DNA of 64,000 nt from Marinovum algicola. GTDB lineage: Bacteria; Pseudomonadota; Alphaproteobacteria; Rhodobacterales; Rhodobacteraceae. The notes below the pieces were generated by a model. It saw nothing but the letters and a program-made list of their open reading frames with translations, was not told where the DNA came from and did no database searches. This document shows, piece after piece, positions 16,782 to 24,777 of this stretch (within the stretch, counting starts at the first letter, position 1; every line of letters begins with the position of its first letter). The position numbers and the translations under genes were made by a program. The stretch is taken from positions 62,001 through 126,000 of the forward strand of contig NZ_FNYY01000015.1 of assembly GCF_900109145.1 (NCBI RefSeq). The letters are read 5' to 3'.

Positions 16782-18053
16782 ATGCTTAGTCTACACCAAT
16801 CATTTGCACTGGCAGTGGCGGTGGGCGCCGCCGTGGGGGCGACGCCGGCCCTGGCGCAGAACACCTCGAGCCTCACGCATTCCGTGGTGATCGAGGGCCT
16901 GGAAAACCCGTGGGACATGGCGTTCCTGGGCGATGGCACCATGCTGTTCACCGAGAAATGCAAGGGGCTGTCGGTGCGCATGCCCGATGGCAGCGTCAAT
17001 GCGCTGCTCGGTATGGGCGGTGTCGAAGGCTACAACTCGGCCGAAGAGGACCTGTTTTGCGAAGGACAGGCCGGCATGATGGGGGTCGCCTTCGATCCGA
17101 ACTTTGACGAAAACCGCCGGATCTATGTCTATGCCACGTCGAACATGTCCGATCCGCACACCAACCGGCTGATGCGTTTTGTCGTCAACGAGGATTTCAG
17201 CGGCGTGTCCGAACGCACCGACATCGTCGATGACGTGCCTTACAAGATGGCCGCCTCGGATCACCCGTTCGGCGGGCCCGGCGCGCACAACGGCGGGCGC
17301 GTCCGGTTCAACCCGGTCGATGGTTACCTGTATCTGACCACCGGCGACAACCACAACAGCGAGATCCCGCAAAGCCCGACGATGATGGGCTCGAAGGTGA
17401 TCCGCATCGACACCGACGGCAATGCCGCCCCGGAAAACGCGCCGCCCGAGGGCTTTGACAAGCGGACCTATACCTATGGCCACCGCAACGTTCAGGGCAT
17501 CGCCTTCAACGCCACCGGCACACCGATCACCGCCGAGCACGGACCCTGGCATTCCGACGAGATCACGGTGCTGGAAAACGGCGGCAACGCCGGCTGGGAT
17601 CCGCGACCGAACATGGCCGGACGCGACGATTGCCCCGACGATTATTGCGGCTACAGCCCCAATCAGGCCGAAGGCATGAACCGTTTCGAGCGGGCCGCCT
17701 ACATGCCGATGACCGACTTCGAGACCTATCCCGACGCGATGCCGCCGATCTGGAACAACAACGGCTGGTCGCAGGGCACCTCTTCGGCGGCCTTCCTCAC
17801 GGGCGAGGCCTGGGGCGACTGGAATGGCGCGCTGGTCGTGGGCATCATGGGCATCGGCTTCGGTGGCACGCCGATCGGCCAGCGGATCGACGTGATCGAG
17901 CTGACCGAGGACGGCACCGAAGTGGTCGATGTCACCGAAATGACCCTGCCGGACGGCATGGAGCCCGGGCGCTTCCGCTCTCTGGTGACCGGGCCGGACG
18001 GCAGCCTCTATGCCGCCGTCGATGAGGGTGTGATTCACAAGCTCACACCCTGA
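16782..18053 (+). CDS. Soluble PQQ-dependent aldose sugar dehydrogenase
   Basis: A 423-residue periplasmic dehydrogenase of the soluble glucose dehydrogenase (GdhB/YliI) family, a six-bladed propeller that oxidises aldoses with PQQ and Ca2+. The signal peptide is MLSLHQSFALAVAVGAAVGATPALA. Family motifs are LENPWDMAFLGDGTMLFTEK at the start of the propeller, AHNGGRVRFNPVDGYLYLTTGD (the catalytic His lies here) and YGHRNVQGIAF (the Arg that contacts PQQ). GGGAGGAAG precedes the start. No PQQ biosynthesis genes are present, so PQQ must come from elsewhere. The upstream small cytochrome c is the likely electron acceptor. Confidence 0.88.
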   Translation: MLSLHQSFALAVAVGAAVGATPALAQNTSSLTHSVVIEGLENPWDMAFLGDGTMLFTEKCKGLSVRMPDGSVNALLGMGGVEGYNSAEEDLFCEGQAGMMGVAFDPNFDENRRIYVYATSNMSDPHTNRLMRFVVNEDFSGVSERTDIVDDVPYKMAASDHPFGGPGAHNGGRVRFNPVDGYLYLTTGDNHNSEIPQSPTMMGSKVIRIDTDGNAAPENAPPEGFDKRTYTYGHRNVQGIAFNATGTPITAEHGPWHSDEITVLENGGNAGWDPRPNMAGRDDCPDDYCGYSPNQAEGMNRFERAAYMPMTDFETYPDAMPPIWNNNGWSQGTSSAAFLTGEAWGDWNGALVVGIMGIGFGGTPIGQRIDVIELTEDGTEVVDVTEMTLPDGMEPGRFRSLVTGPDGSLYAAVDEGVIHKLTP

Positions 18054-18066
18054 GGCATGACTTCGA

Positions 18067-18094
18067 GGCTGCGCCAACTTCGGCTGGCGCAGCC
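18067..18094. terminator. Bidirectional hairpin terminator between convergent genes
   Basis: A perfect 10-base stem (GGCTGCGCCA at 18067-18076 with its complement at 18085-18094) and an 8-base loop containing TTCG. It lies between the PQQ dehydrogenase and the convergent SH3-like gene. No strong U-tract is present on either side. Confidence 0.6.
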
Positions 18095-18103
18095 GATCCG
18101 CGA

Positions 18104-18766
18104 TCAATTGCCGAACACGAATTCCCCGGACAGAACAAAGCGCTGGTCATCGACGCGCAGGTGATGCTGCCCGCCGTCGAGCCGCCAGTCGGTGTCGGTG
18201 CCAACCCCCGACATCGTGGCATTGGCGGCCACGAACTCTCCGTGCAGGAAATACAGATGCCGCGCGAAGCCGTTGGCGAAGGTGGCCACGACGGTCGCGT
18301 CGCCGCCGGTGCCCCGCGCCACCTCGGCGCGGCACAGTCCCAGCGCCTGACCGCGTTCCTGGGCGCAAGCGATCTCGCCGCTGGCGTCGAAATCGCCGGC
18401 GCGGGCCCGGTGAGGCGAGCTGTCGAGGCCCATTGGCACGGCTCCGTCCGGCCCCGCCGCCGGTGCCAGGTGGCGACCGGGCACAAAGACGCGGGCCCCG
18501 CCGCGAAACTTCCGCACCTCGCACCAGGGCGCACCGTCCGCCAGCGTGCATCCGAGGTTGGCCAATATCGCGCCGCCCTGCACCACGCCGACCGGTTCCG
18601 CCGTTTCCGAAGGCCCAGCCCGGGCTGTCACCGGGCCGCTGACGATCTCGAACCGCCGCGGACCGCCGTCGCTCGCGGCCGGCGGCACCTGCGCAAGCGC
18701 GGCGCCGGCGCAGCCCAGGGTCAATGCGCCGACGGCGAGGCCGCGAAAAAAAGCTGTGACCGGCAT
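18104..18766 (-). CDS. Secreted SH3-like domain protein of unknown function
   Basis: A 220-residue exported protein. The signal peptide is MPVTAFFRGLAVGALTLGCAGAALA. Residues about 38-100 resemble a bacterial SH3 domain (FEIVSGPVTARAGPSETAEPVGVVQGGAILANLGC, then WCEVRKFRGGARVFVPGRHL). A second region of about 100 residues contains two Cys (IACAQERGQALGLC) and a beta-rich end (HLYFLHGEFVAAN through RFVLSGEFVFG). I do not recognise the C-terminal half by name. It converges on the PQQ dehydrogenase and has no obvious operon partner. An envelope-binding or inhibitor role is possible but unsupported. Confidence 0.6.
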   Translation of the reverse strand: MPVTAFFRGLAVGALTLGCAGAALAQVPPAASDGGPRRFEIVSGPVTARAGPSETAEPVGVVQGGAILANLGCTLADGAPWCEVRKFRGGARVFVPGRHLAPAAGPDGAVPMGLDSSPHRARAGDFDASGEIACAQERGQALGLCRAEVARGTGGDATVVATFANGFARHLYFLHGEFVAANATMSGVGTDTDWRLDGGQHHLRVDDQRFVLSGEFVFGN

Positions 18767-19128
18767 GAGGCGCTCCTCGTCATCGGGCGCGCAACCTGAC
18801 GCGCCGCATCTGCACCATGGTGCGCCAGTGACGCGGCCAGGGCAAACCCGGATTGCTGCCGCCCGTGTAAACGCAAAACACGCATTATGTTAAAGGCCGG
18901 GTGCCACCTGAAGATTCAAATCCCCCGTCGGCGCCTTGTCACGTTCCGGTCACGCGCGGCACGCCATAAGGACGGCGGATCATGTCATCGAAACATAGCG
19001 GCCAGCCTCGGACAACAGGACAGCCTCCACGGCATGGCGTGCGATATTCGCACTACGATGCGAATTATTTGACGCGCACGCCGGCCACCGCAATACCTGA
19101 GCCCAGATATTTCGGAGGAGAAAAACCC
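18767..19128. other. Intergenic promoter region of the second TRAP operon
   Basis: About 360 bases between divergent genes with no convincing small gene. The right half is AT-richer and holds a perfect dyad (19046-19065) and, just after it, a TTGACG hexamer (19069-19074) that could act as a -35 element, though no good -10 follows at 17 bases. Confidence 0.5.
19046..19065. promoter_or_regulatory. Perfect 20-base dyad upstream of the TRAP/dehydratase operon
   Basis: ATTCGCA (19046-19052), spacer CTACGA, TGCGAAT (19059-19065). It lies about 63 bases before the dctP start and overlaps the likely promoter. The IclR-family gene closing this operon is the most natural candidate to bind it; this is inference from position. 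Confidence 0.55.
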
Positions 19129-20154
19129 ATGAATTTTCGAACGTTTGCCGCCGGCGCAGTTGCGCTTGCTCTGGCCGGGCCGGCCATGGCCGAGACCACA
19201 CTGCGCATCCAGACCGCCCAGAACGCCGGCGATTTCGTCATGTCGCGGCTGCAAGACATCTGGGTGCCGAAACTCGAAGCCATGAGTGGCGGCGAGTTGA
19301 CCGTCGAACTTCTGCCCACCGGCGCCGTCGTGCCGCACCGCGAAACCCCCAAGGCGGTCTCCGCCGGGATCATCGACGGCCAGATGACCACCGCCAATTA
19401 CTTTGCCGGTCAGGATGCCGCCTTTGCGCTCTTTGGCGATCTGATTGCCGCCTATGACAGTCCCGATCAGGGCCAGACCTTCTGTCGCAACCACAAGGGC
19501 CGCGAGGTTCTGCAACAGCTCTACGACAATCACTTCGGCGCCAAGCTTCAAGTCATCGGCTGCGGGCCCTACGCCCGGGAAGCGCTTGTCGCGACCGATC
19601 CGATCCGCACCCTGGCCGACATCAAGGGCAAGAAGATCCGCGCCCCCGAAGGCCTGGCCGCCGAGGTATTCGGCGAGGTCGGCGCCACACCAGTGAGCCT
19701 GCCGTTCAGCGAGGTCTACACCTCGCTGGAAACCGGGCTGGTCGATGCGGCCGATGCCAGCGCGCTGGTCAACAACGAGGCGCTGGGCCTGCACAAGATC
19801 GCGAAATCGCCGATTTATCCGGGCATCCACTCGCAGGCGGTGCACAGCTTCTCGATCAACAAGGCCAAGTGGGACGGATTGAGCGAACAGCACCGCACCA
19901 TCCTCGAGGTCTGGTACAACGCGGCTTATGACGACATCCGCCGCGCCGCCGATCTCGAAGACCGCCAGACCGCGGCCGATCTCGCCAGCCGCGACGGTTT
20001 TGAAATCGTCGACTGGTCGGCGCAGGATCGTCAGGCGTTCCGCGATGCCGCCCGCATCGCCTGGGAGCGCGCGGCCGAACAATCCGAGGATGCGGCGATG
20101 GTCTATGAGGCGCAAAAGGATTACCTGCGCCTGATCGGCCTGCTGAACGACTGA
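19129..20154 (+). CDS. dctP: TRAP transporter substrate-binding protein (DctP type)
   Basis: A 341-residue periplasmic binding protein opening a transport and catabolism operon. The start at 19129 has GGAGGAG at ideal spacing, and a clean signal peptide follows (MNFRTFAAGAVALALAGPAMA). The DctP family region is visible as RTLADIKGKKIRAPEGLAAEVFGEVGATPVSLPFSEVYTSLETG, whose Arg normally pairs with a carboxylate ligand. With the linked arabinonate-type dehydratase, a sugar acid (aldonate) is a reasonable ligand, but this is inference. A hairpin follows before the small permease gene. Confidence 0.91.
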   Translation: MNFRTFAAGAVALALAGPAMAETTLRIQTAQNAGDFVMSRLQDIWVPKLEAMSGGELTVELLPTGAVVPHRETPKAVSAGIIDGQMTTANYFAGQDAAFALFGDLIAAYDSPDQGQTFCRNHKGREVLQQLYDNHFGAKLQVIGCGPYAREALVATDPIRTLADIKGKKIRAPEGLAAEVFGEVGATPVSLPFSEVYTSLETGLVDAADASALVNNEALGLHKIAKSPIYPGIHSQAVHSFSINKAKWDGLSEQHRTILEVWYNAAYDDIRRAADLEDRQTAADLASRDGFEIVDWSAQDRQAFRDAARIAWERAAEQSEDAAMVYEAQKDYLRLIGLLND

Positions 20155-20168
20155 TAGATTGCCAGCCG

Positions 20169-20190
20169 GGCCGGAGCGTCTGCTCCGGCC
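20169..20190 (+). terminator. Intercistronic hairpin after dctP
   Basis: A perfect 9-base stem (GGCCGGAGC at 20169-20177 with 20182-20190) and a GTCT loop, followed by CTTT. It lies between dctP and dctQ and probably raises the ratio of binding protein to permease by attenuation or by protecting the upstream mRNA. Confidence 0.62.
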
Positions 20191-20212
20191 CTTTGCCGTG
20201 GAAGGACATCGG

Positions 20213-20734
20213 ATGCAAGCGGCCAGCCTGCTCATCTCGCGGCTCAGCATTGCCATCGGCTATGCCTGCGCCCCGCTCTACTTCGTTTCGCTGCTCGTCG
20301 CCGTGCGCGAAGTCATCATGCGCTATTTCTTCAATGCCCCCTCGGACTGGGCCTTCGAGGTCACGCTGACCCTCTGCGCCGTGGCCTGGGCGCTGTCGGT
20401 GGGATATGTCGGCCAGCAAAACCGCCATATCGCCATCACCTTCCTGCACGATCTCGCCGGGCCCGCGCTCCGGCGGGTGCTGGATGTGGTGACGCTGGTG
20501 CTGACGGCCCTGGCCTTTGCCGCCCTGGCCTATGCCACCTTCGAGCCGGCGCTCGACGCCTTTACCCGGATCGAGCGGACCGGCAGCGCCTTCAACCCGC
20601 CGATGCCGGCAATCCTGAAACCGATCCTCTGCGCCTCGGCCCTGCTGGGCGTGGTCCAGTCCCTTGCCAATCTCGTGCTGGTGCTGACCGGCCAGACGCC
20701 GCCCGCGCCCGAGCCGGAGGATATCGCGCTATGA
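20213..20734 (+). CDS. dctQ: TRAP transporter small permease (DctQ type)
   Basis: A 173-residue membrane protein with four hydrophobic segments, in the DctQ family. Landmarks are VIMRYFFNAPSDWAFEVTLTLCAVAWALSVGYV and the loop GQQNRHIAITFL (the H-I-x-I motif of small subunits). GAAGGA at normal spacing supports the ATG at 20213. The C-terminus overlaps the large permease start by four bases (ATGA). It forms the membrane half of the importer with DctM. Confidence 0.9.
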   Translation: MQAASLLISRLSIAIGYACAPLYFVSLLVAVREVIMRYFFNAPSDWAFEVTLTLCAVAWALSVGYVGQQNRHIAITFLHDLAGPALRRVLDVVTLVLTALAFAALAYATFEPALDAFTRIERTGSAFNPPMPAILKPILCASALLGVVQSLANLVLVLTGQTPPAPEPEDIAL

Positions 20735-22044
20735 GCATCGCCCTTGTCACCGCCCTGATCGTCATCGCCCTTTTGGCGCTGATGGTGCTGGGAACGCCGC
20801 TGGGCGTGGCCACCCTGCTGGTCTCCGTCGCCACCTCGCTGATCTATTTCGGTCTGCCGGGCCTGTTTCTGGTGTCGAGCAACGTCTACCATGTGCTCGA
20901 GAATTATTCGCTGGTCGCGGTGCCGCTCTTTGTCTTCATGGCCGGCATTCTCGAACGCTCCGGCATCGCCGAGAGCCTGTTCGACGCCATGGCCGAGCTT
21001 GGCGGTTCGTTCCCCGGATCGCTGGGTATCCAGACCTGTGTGGTTGCCGTCTTTCTCGCCGCGATGAGCGGCATCATGGGCGGCGAGATCGTCATGCTGG
21101 GCATGATCGCCCTGCCGCAGATGTTCCGCCTGGGCTATGACCGCAAGCTATCGATCGGCATCATCTGCGCCTCGGGCGCGCTGGCAACGCTGATCCCGCC
21201 GTCGATCGTGATGATCGTCTATGGCGTCACCGCCAATGTCTCGATCTCCGACCTCTTCCTCGGCGGCACCGGCCCCGGCCTGCTGCTGGCCTCGATCTAC
21301 ATGCTCTATATCTACAGCCGTGCCCGGATGAACCCGGCGCTGGCCCCGGCCCTGCCCGCAAAAGAGGGCCCCAGCGGCCCGCGCAAAAGGGCCGCCATCA
21401 AGGCGCTGATCGCGCCGCTTTTTGTCATCACCAGCGTGATGGGCACGATCTATTCCGGCATCGCCTCGGTGACGGAGGCGGCCGCCATCGGCGCCTGCGC
21501 CGCGCTCCTGGTGGCGTTGCTGCGCAGACGGCTGAGCTATGGCATGATCCGCGACACCTTTCGCCAGACGGTGCTGACCGTGGGTTCGGTGGTCTGGCTG
21601 GTGCTCGGCGCGGTCTCGCTGGTGGGCATCTACAACATCATCGGCGGCAGCCGTTTCCTGCAAGGCGTGCTCGAAGGGCTGGACTGGCACCCGCTGCTTG
21701 TGGTCCTGTTGATGATGGCCATCGTCTTTGTGCTCGGGACCTTCATGGAATGGATTGCCATCGTCTTTATCACCGTGCCGATCTTTGCGCCGGTGGTGGT
21801 GGGCTTCGGCTATGATCCGATCTGGTTCGGGGTGCTCTTTGCGATGAACATCCAGATCTACTATCTCTCGCCGCCCTTCGGCCCGGCCTGTTTCTTCCTG
21901 AAAAGCGTGGCGCCGCGCGAAGTCACCCTGCAAGAAATCTTTGCCTCGGTCTGGCCCTTCGTGCTGATGCAGATCGCCGGATTGCTTCTGGTGCTCTTCT
22001 TTCCGCAAATCGCGCTGTTTCTCCCGGAGGTTCTGGCAAAATGA
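20731..22044 (+). CDS. dctM: TRAP transporter large permease (DctM type)
   Basis: A 437-residue membrane protein with about 12 hydrophobic segments. DctM landmarks are VVAVFLAAMSGIMGGEIVMLGMIALPQM, GALATLIPPSIVMIVYGVTANVSISDLFLGG and the C-terminal YLSPPFGPACFFLKSVAP. The start overlaps the small permease (ATGA). Its own stop overlaps the ATG of a tiny membrane protein gene (22041), so that gene is translationally coupled to it. This permease is distinct in sequence from the one at 4342-5643, so the two systems probably carry different acids. Confidence 0.92.
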   Translation: MSIALVTALIVIALLALMVLGTPLGVATLLVSVATSLIYFGLPGLFLVSSNVYHVLENYSLVAVPLFVFMAGILERSGIAESLFDAMAELGGSFPGSLGIQTCVVAVFLAAMSGIMGGEIVMLGMIALPQMFRLGYDRKLSIGIICASGALATLIPPSIVMIVYGVTANVSISDLFLGGTGPGLLLASIYMLYIYSRARMNPALAPALPAKEGPSGPRKRAAIKALIAPLFVITSVMGTIYSGIASVTEAAAIGACAALLVALLRRRLSYGMIRDTFRQTVLTVGSVVWLVLGAVSLVGIYNIIGGSRFLQGVLEGLDWHPLLVVLLMMAIVFVLGTFMEWIAIVFITVPIFAPVVVGFGYDPIWFGVLFAMNIQIYYLSPPFGPACFFLKSVAPREVTLQEIFASVWPFVLMQIAGLLLVLFFPQIALFLPEVLAK

Positions 22045-22175
22045 GCCCTGACGATCACCCCCGCCCCGAAACCCGGCTGAGCCGCCGCGCCAGCCTCGCC
22101 TCGGACATTGCCGGCTATCTGCTGGCCGGCGCGATCATCTTCGCGATGTTCGCCCTGTCCGGCTCGCTCTCCTGA
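22041..22175 (+). CDS. 44-residue single-pass membrane protein coupled to dctM
   Basis: A very small gene: ATG overlaps the dctM stop (ATGA), GGAGG lies 12 bases upstream inside dctM, and the frame closes 14 bases before the dehydratase ATG. The product has a charged, Pro/Arg-rich N-terminal half (residues 1-22) and one hydrophobic helix (about residues 23-40, IAGYLLAGAIIFAMFALSG), so it should be a single-pass inner membrane protein. I do not recognise it. Its position suggests a fourth, accessory subunit of the TRAP transporter, but coding is inferred only from the start, the overlap and the helix. Confidence 0.55.
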   Translation: MSPDDHPRPETRLSRRASLASDIAGYLLAGAIIFAMFALSGSLS

Positions 22176-22189
22176 AGAATGGACGCCCC

Positions 22190-23920
22190 ATGACCAAGAC
22201 CCCCGAAGATCTCCGCTCGCACCGCTGGTTCGGCGACCCCGGCCTGCGCACCTTCGGCCACCGCTCGCGGATGCGCCAGATGGGCTATGACCCGGAGGAT
22301 TGGGAAGGCCGGCCGATCATCGCGATCATCAACACCTGGTCCGACATCAACCCCTGCCATGCGCATTTCCGCCAGCGCGCCGAGTCGGTCAAGACCGGCA
22401 TCCTCCAGGCCGGGGGCTTTCCGCTCGAGCTGCCCGCGATCTCGCTGGCCGAGCAATTCGTCAAACCTTCGGCCATGCTCTATCGCAACCTCCTGGCGAT
22501 GGAGACCGAAGAGCTGATCCGCTCGCATCCGATCGATGGCGTGGTGCTGATGGGCGGCTGCGACAAGACCACGCCGGGCCTGCTGATGGGCGCGATCAGC
22601 ATGGATGTGCCGGCGATCTACCTGCCCGCCGGGCCGATGCTGCGCGGAAACTGGCAGGGCAAGACGCTGGGCTCGGGCTCTGACAGCTGGAAATACTGGG
22701 ACGAACTGCGCGCCGGGCAGATCACCGAGGAGGATTGGCAGGGCGTCGAACGCGGCATCGCCCGCAGCTATGGCCATTGCATGACCATGGGCACCGCCTC
22801 GACGATGACGGCGATTGCCGATGCGCTGGGTATGACCCTGCCGGGCGCCTCGTCGATCCCCGCCGCCGACAGCAACCACATCGCCATGAGCAAGATGGTC
22901 GGCAGGCGCATCTGCGAGATGGTCTGGGAGGATCTGAAACCCTCGGACATCCTGCGCGAAGGCTCGGTCGAAAACGCCATCACCGTGGCCATGGCGATGG
23001 GCTGTTCGACCAATGCGATCATCCATCTGATCGCCATCGCTCGCCGCGCCGGGGTGGAGGCGACACTGGAGGATTTCGACCGGCTGAGCCGCGTGGTGCC
23101 GGTGATCGCCAACGTCCGGCCGAGTGGCAAGGAATATCTGATGGAAGACTTCTTCTACGCCGGCGGCTTGCCGGCGCTGATGACCCGGCTGACGGATCAC
23201 CTCGACCTGGCGATGATTTCGGTCACCGGCCGGCCGCTGGGCGAGGATATCGCCACGGCCCGGGTATTCAACGACGATGTGATCCGCCCGATCGACAATC
23301 CGATCTATGCCGAGGGCGCGCTGGCGGTGCTCAAGGGCAATCTGGCGCCGCAGGGCTGTGTCATCAAACCCTCCGCCTGTAGCGAGAAATATCAGAACCA
23401 CACCGGCCCGGCGCTGGTCTTCGACGATTACGCCGAGCTCAAGGCACAGATCGACCGTGACGATCTCGACGTGACCGAGGACAGCGTTCTGGTGCTGCGC
23501 AACGCCGGCCCGGTCGGCGGCCCCGGGATGCCGGAATGGGGCATGCTGCCGATCCCCGGCAAGCTGGTCAAGGCCGGGGTGCGCGACATGCTGCGGCTGT
23601 CGGATGCGCGGATGAGCGGCACCAGCTACGGCGCCTGCGTGCTGCATGTCGCACCCGAGGCGCATGTCGGCGGGCCGCTGGCGCTGCTCAAAACCGGCGA
23701 CATGGTGACCGTCGACATCCCCGGCCGGCGCATCCACATGGAGGTCTCCGACGAAGAGCTGGCGCAGCGCCGCGCCGCCTGGACCGCGCCGGAAGACCCC
23801 TATCAGCGCGGCTTCGGCAAGATGTACATGGCCCATGTCAGCCAGGCGCACGAGGGCTGCGATTTCGATTTCCTGCAAACCGCCGCCGGCGCGCCGGTGC
23901 CGGAACCCAAGATCTTCTGA
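22190..23920 (+). CDS. IlvD/Edd family sugar-acid dehydratase, L-arabinonate dehydratase type
   Basis: A 576-residue Fe-S, Mg2+-dependent dehydratase of the IlvD/Edd superfamily that turns an aldonate into a 2-keto-3-deoxy sugar acid. Length and sequence fit the L-arabinonate/D-xylonate (pentonate) branch. The three cluster Cys are visible: Cys56 (INPCHAHF), Cys124 (MGGCDKTTPG) and Cys197 (YGHCMTMG). The matching positions in the characterised Rhizobium enzyme are, as I recall, 59, 127 and 200. SDARMSGTSYG holds the catalytic Ser. In the operon it follows a TRAP importer and precedes an IclR regulator, so uptake and dehydration of a pentonate or a related acid is the likely job. Confidence 0.87.
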   Translation: MTKTPEDLRSHRWFGDPGLRTFGHRSRMRQMGYDPEDWEGRPIIAIINTWSDINPCHAHFRQRAESVKTGILQAGGFPLELPAISLAEQFVKPSAMLYRNLLAMETEELIRSHPIDGVVLMGGCDKTTPGLLMGAISMDVPAIYLPAGPMLRGNWQGKTLGSGSDSWKYWDELRAGQITEEDWQGVERGIARSYGHCMTMGTASTMTAIADALGMTLPGASSIPAADSNHIAMSKMVGRRICEMVWEDLKPSDILREGSVENAITVAMAMGCSTNAIIHLIAIARRAGVEATLEDFDRLSRVVPVIANVRPSGKEYLMEDFFYAGGLPALMTRLTDHLDLAMISVTGRPLGEDIATARVFNDDVIRPIDNPIYAEGALAVLKGNLAPQGCVIKPSACSEKYQNHTGPALVFDDYAELKAQIDRDDLDVTEDSVLVLRNAGPVGGPGMPEWGMLPIPGKLVKAGVRDMLRLSDARMSGTSYGACVLHVAPEAHVGGPLALLKTGDMVTVDIPGRRIHMEVSDEELAQRRAAWTAPEDPYQRGFGKMYMAHVSQAHEGCDFDFLQTAAGAPVPEPKIF

Positions 23921-23925
23921 GCGCG

Positions 23926-24750
23926 ATGACAAAGCCCCGGCCCGCCGCCTTTCCCGAAGACGCCATGCGCGACGCCCCCAAGGATTACTCGCTGACCCTG
24001 GCCAAGGGCATGGCGATCCTCGAGATGTTCTGCCCCGAGGTGCAGCGCGTCAGCTTCCAGAGCGCCGCCACCCACCTTGGCACGAGCCGGGCCACCGCCC
24101 GGCGGCTGATCCTGACGCTTCAGGCAATGGGCTATCTGGAAAAGACCGGCACCGGCGATTACGCGCTGACGGCCAAGAGCCTGGGCATCTCGCGCGCCTT
24201 CCTGTCGGGAAATTCGATCCTGTCGATGCTGGCCGAACAGGTCCGCCAGCTTGCCGCCGAGATCGATTGCCCCTGTTCCATCGTCTCGCTCAGCGGGCCG
24301 GAGGTGATGTTTCTCTGCCGCGACCCCTCGCGCCGGGTCTATGCCTCGCAATTGGCGCTCGGGGACCGGCTGCCGGCCCATGCCTCGGCCGGGGGCAAGC
24401 TCTTGCTGGCGACCAAGACCGACGACGATCTGCGCGCCTGGTGCGCCCGCCACGCGCCGCAGCCGCTGGCGAGCAGAACCATCACCGATCCCGAGGCGAT
24501 GCTGGAAGACGCCGCCCGCACCCGCGCGCGCGGCTATGCCACCACCGATGGCGAGCTGGAGGACGGTCTTGTCTCCATCGGCCTGCCGGTGCGCGATCAT
24601 CAGGGCGCGATCCGCCTGGCGCTGGTGGTGTCGCAATTCGCCAATCGCATGTCCGGCAAGGCATTCGTCGGGAAATTCCTGGCCCCGACCCGCGCCGCAG
24701 CCGAGCGCATCTCGGCCACCTATGCCGATTACCTTCGCCATAACGCCTGA
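23926..24750 (+). CDS. IclR family transcriptional regulator
   Basis: A 274-residue regulator starting five bases after the dehydratase stop. The winged helix-turn-helix occupies about residues 22-75 (TLAKGMAILEMFCPEV through HLGTSRATARRLILTLQAMGYL). The IclR effector domain follows, with the typical PAHASAGGKLLLA, RARGYATTDGELEDGLVSIGLPV and closing S-Q-F region. The Shine-Dalgarno sequence is weak, and an in-frame ATG at residue 14 is an alternative start. Architecture and placement are like PcaR/KdgR-type regulators of aromatic or sugar-acid operons. It probably controls the TRAP-dehydratase operon, perhaps through the dyad at 19046-19065. Confidence 0.86.
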   Translation: MTKPRPAAFPEDAMRDAPKDYSLTLAKGMAILEMFCPEVQRVSFQSAATHLGTSRATARRLILTLQAMGYLEKTGTGDYALTAKSLGISRAFLSGNSILSMLAEQVRQLAAEIDCPCSIVSLSGPEVMFLCRDPSRRVYASQLALGDRLPAHASAGGKLLLATKTDDDLRAWCARHAPQPLASRTITDPEAMLEDAARTRARGYATTDGELEDGLVSIGLPVRDHQGAIRLALVVSQFANRMSGKAFVGKFLAPTRAAAERISATYADYLRHNA

Positions 24751-24777
24751 CACGCGGGCGCCAGGCCGGGCCATCGG

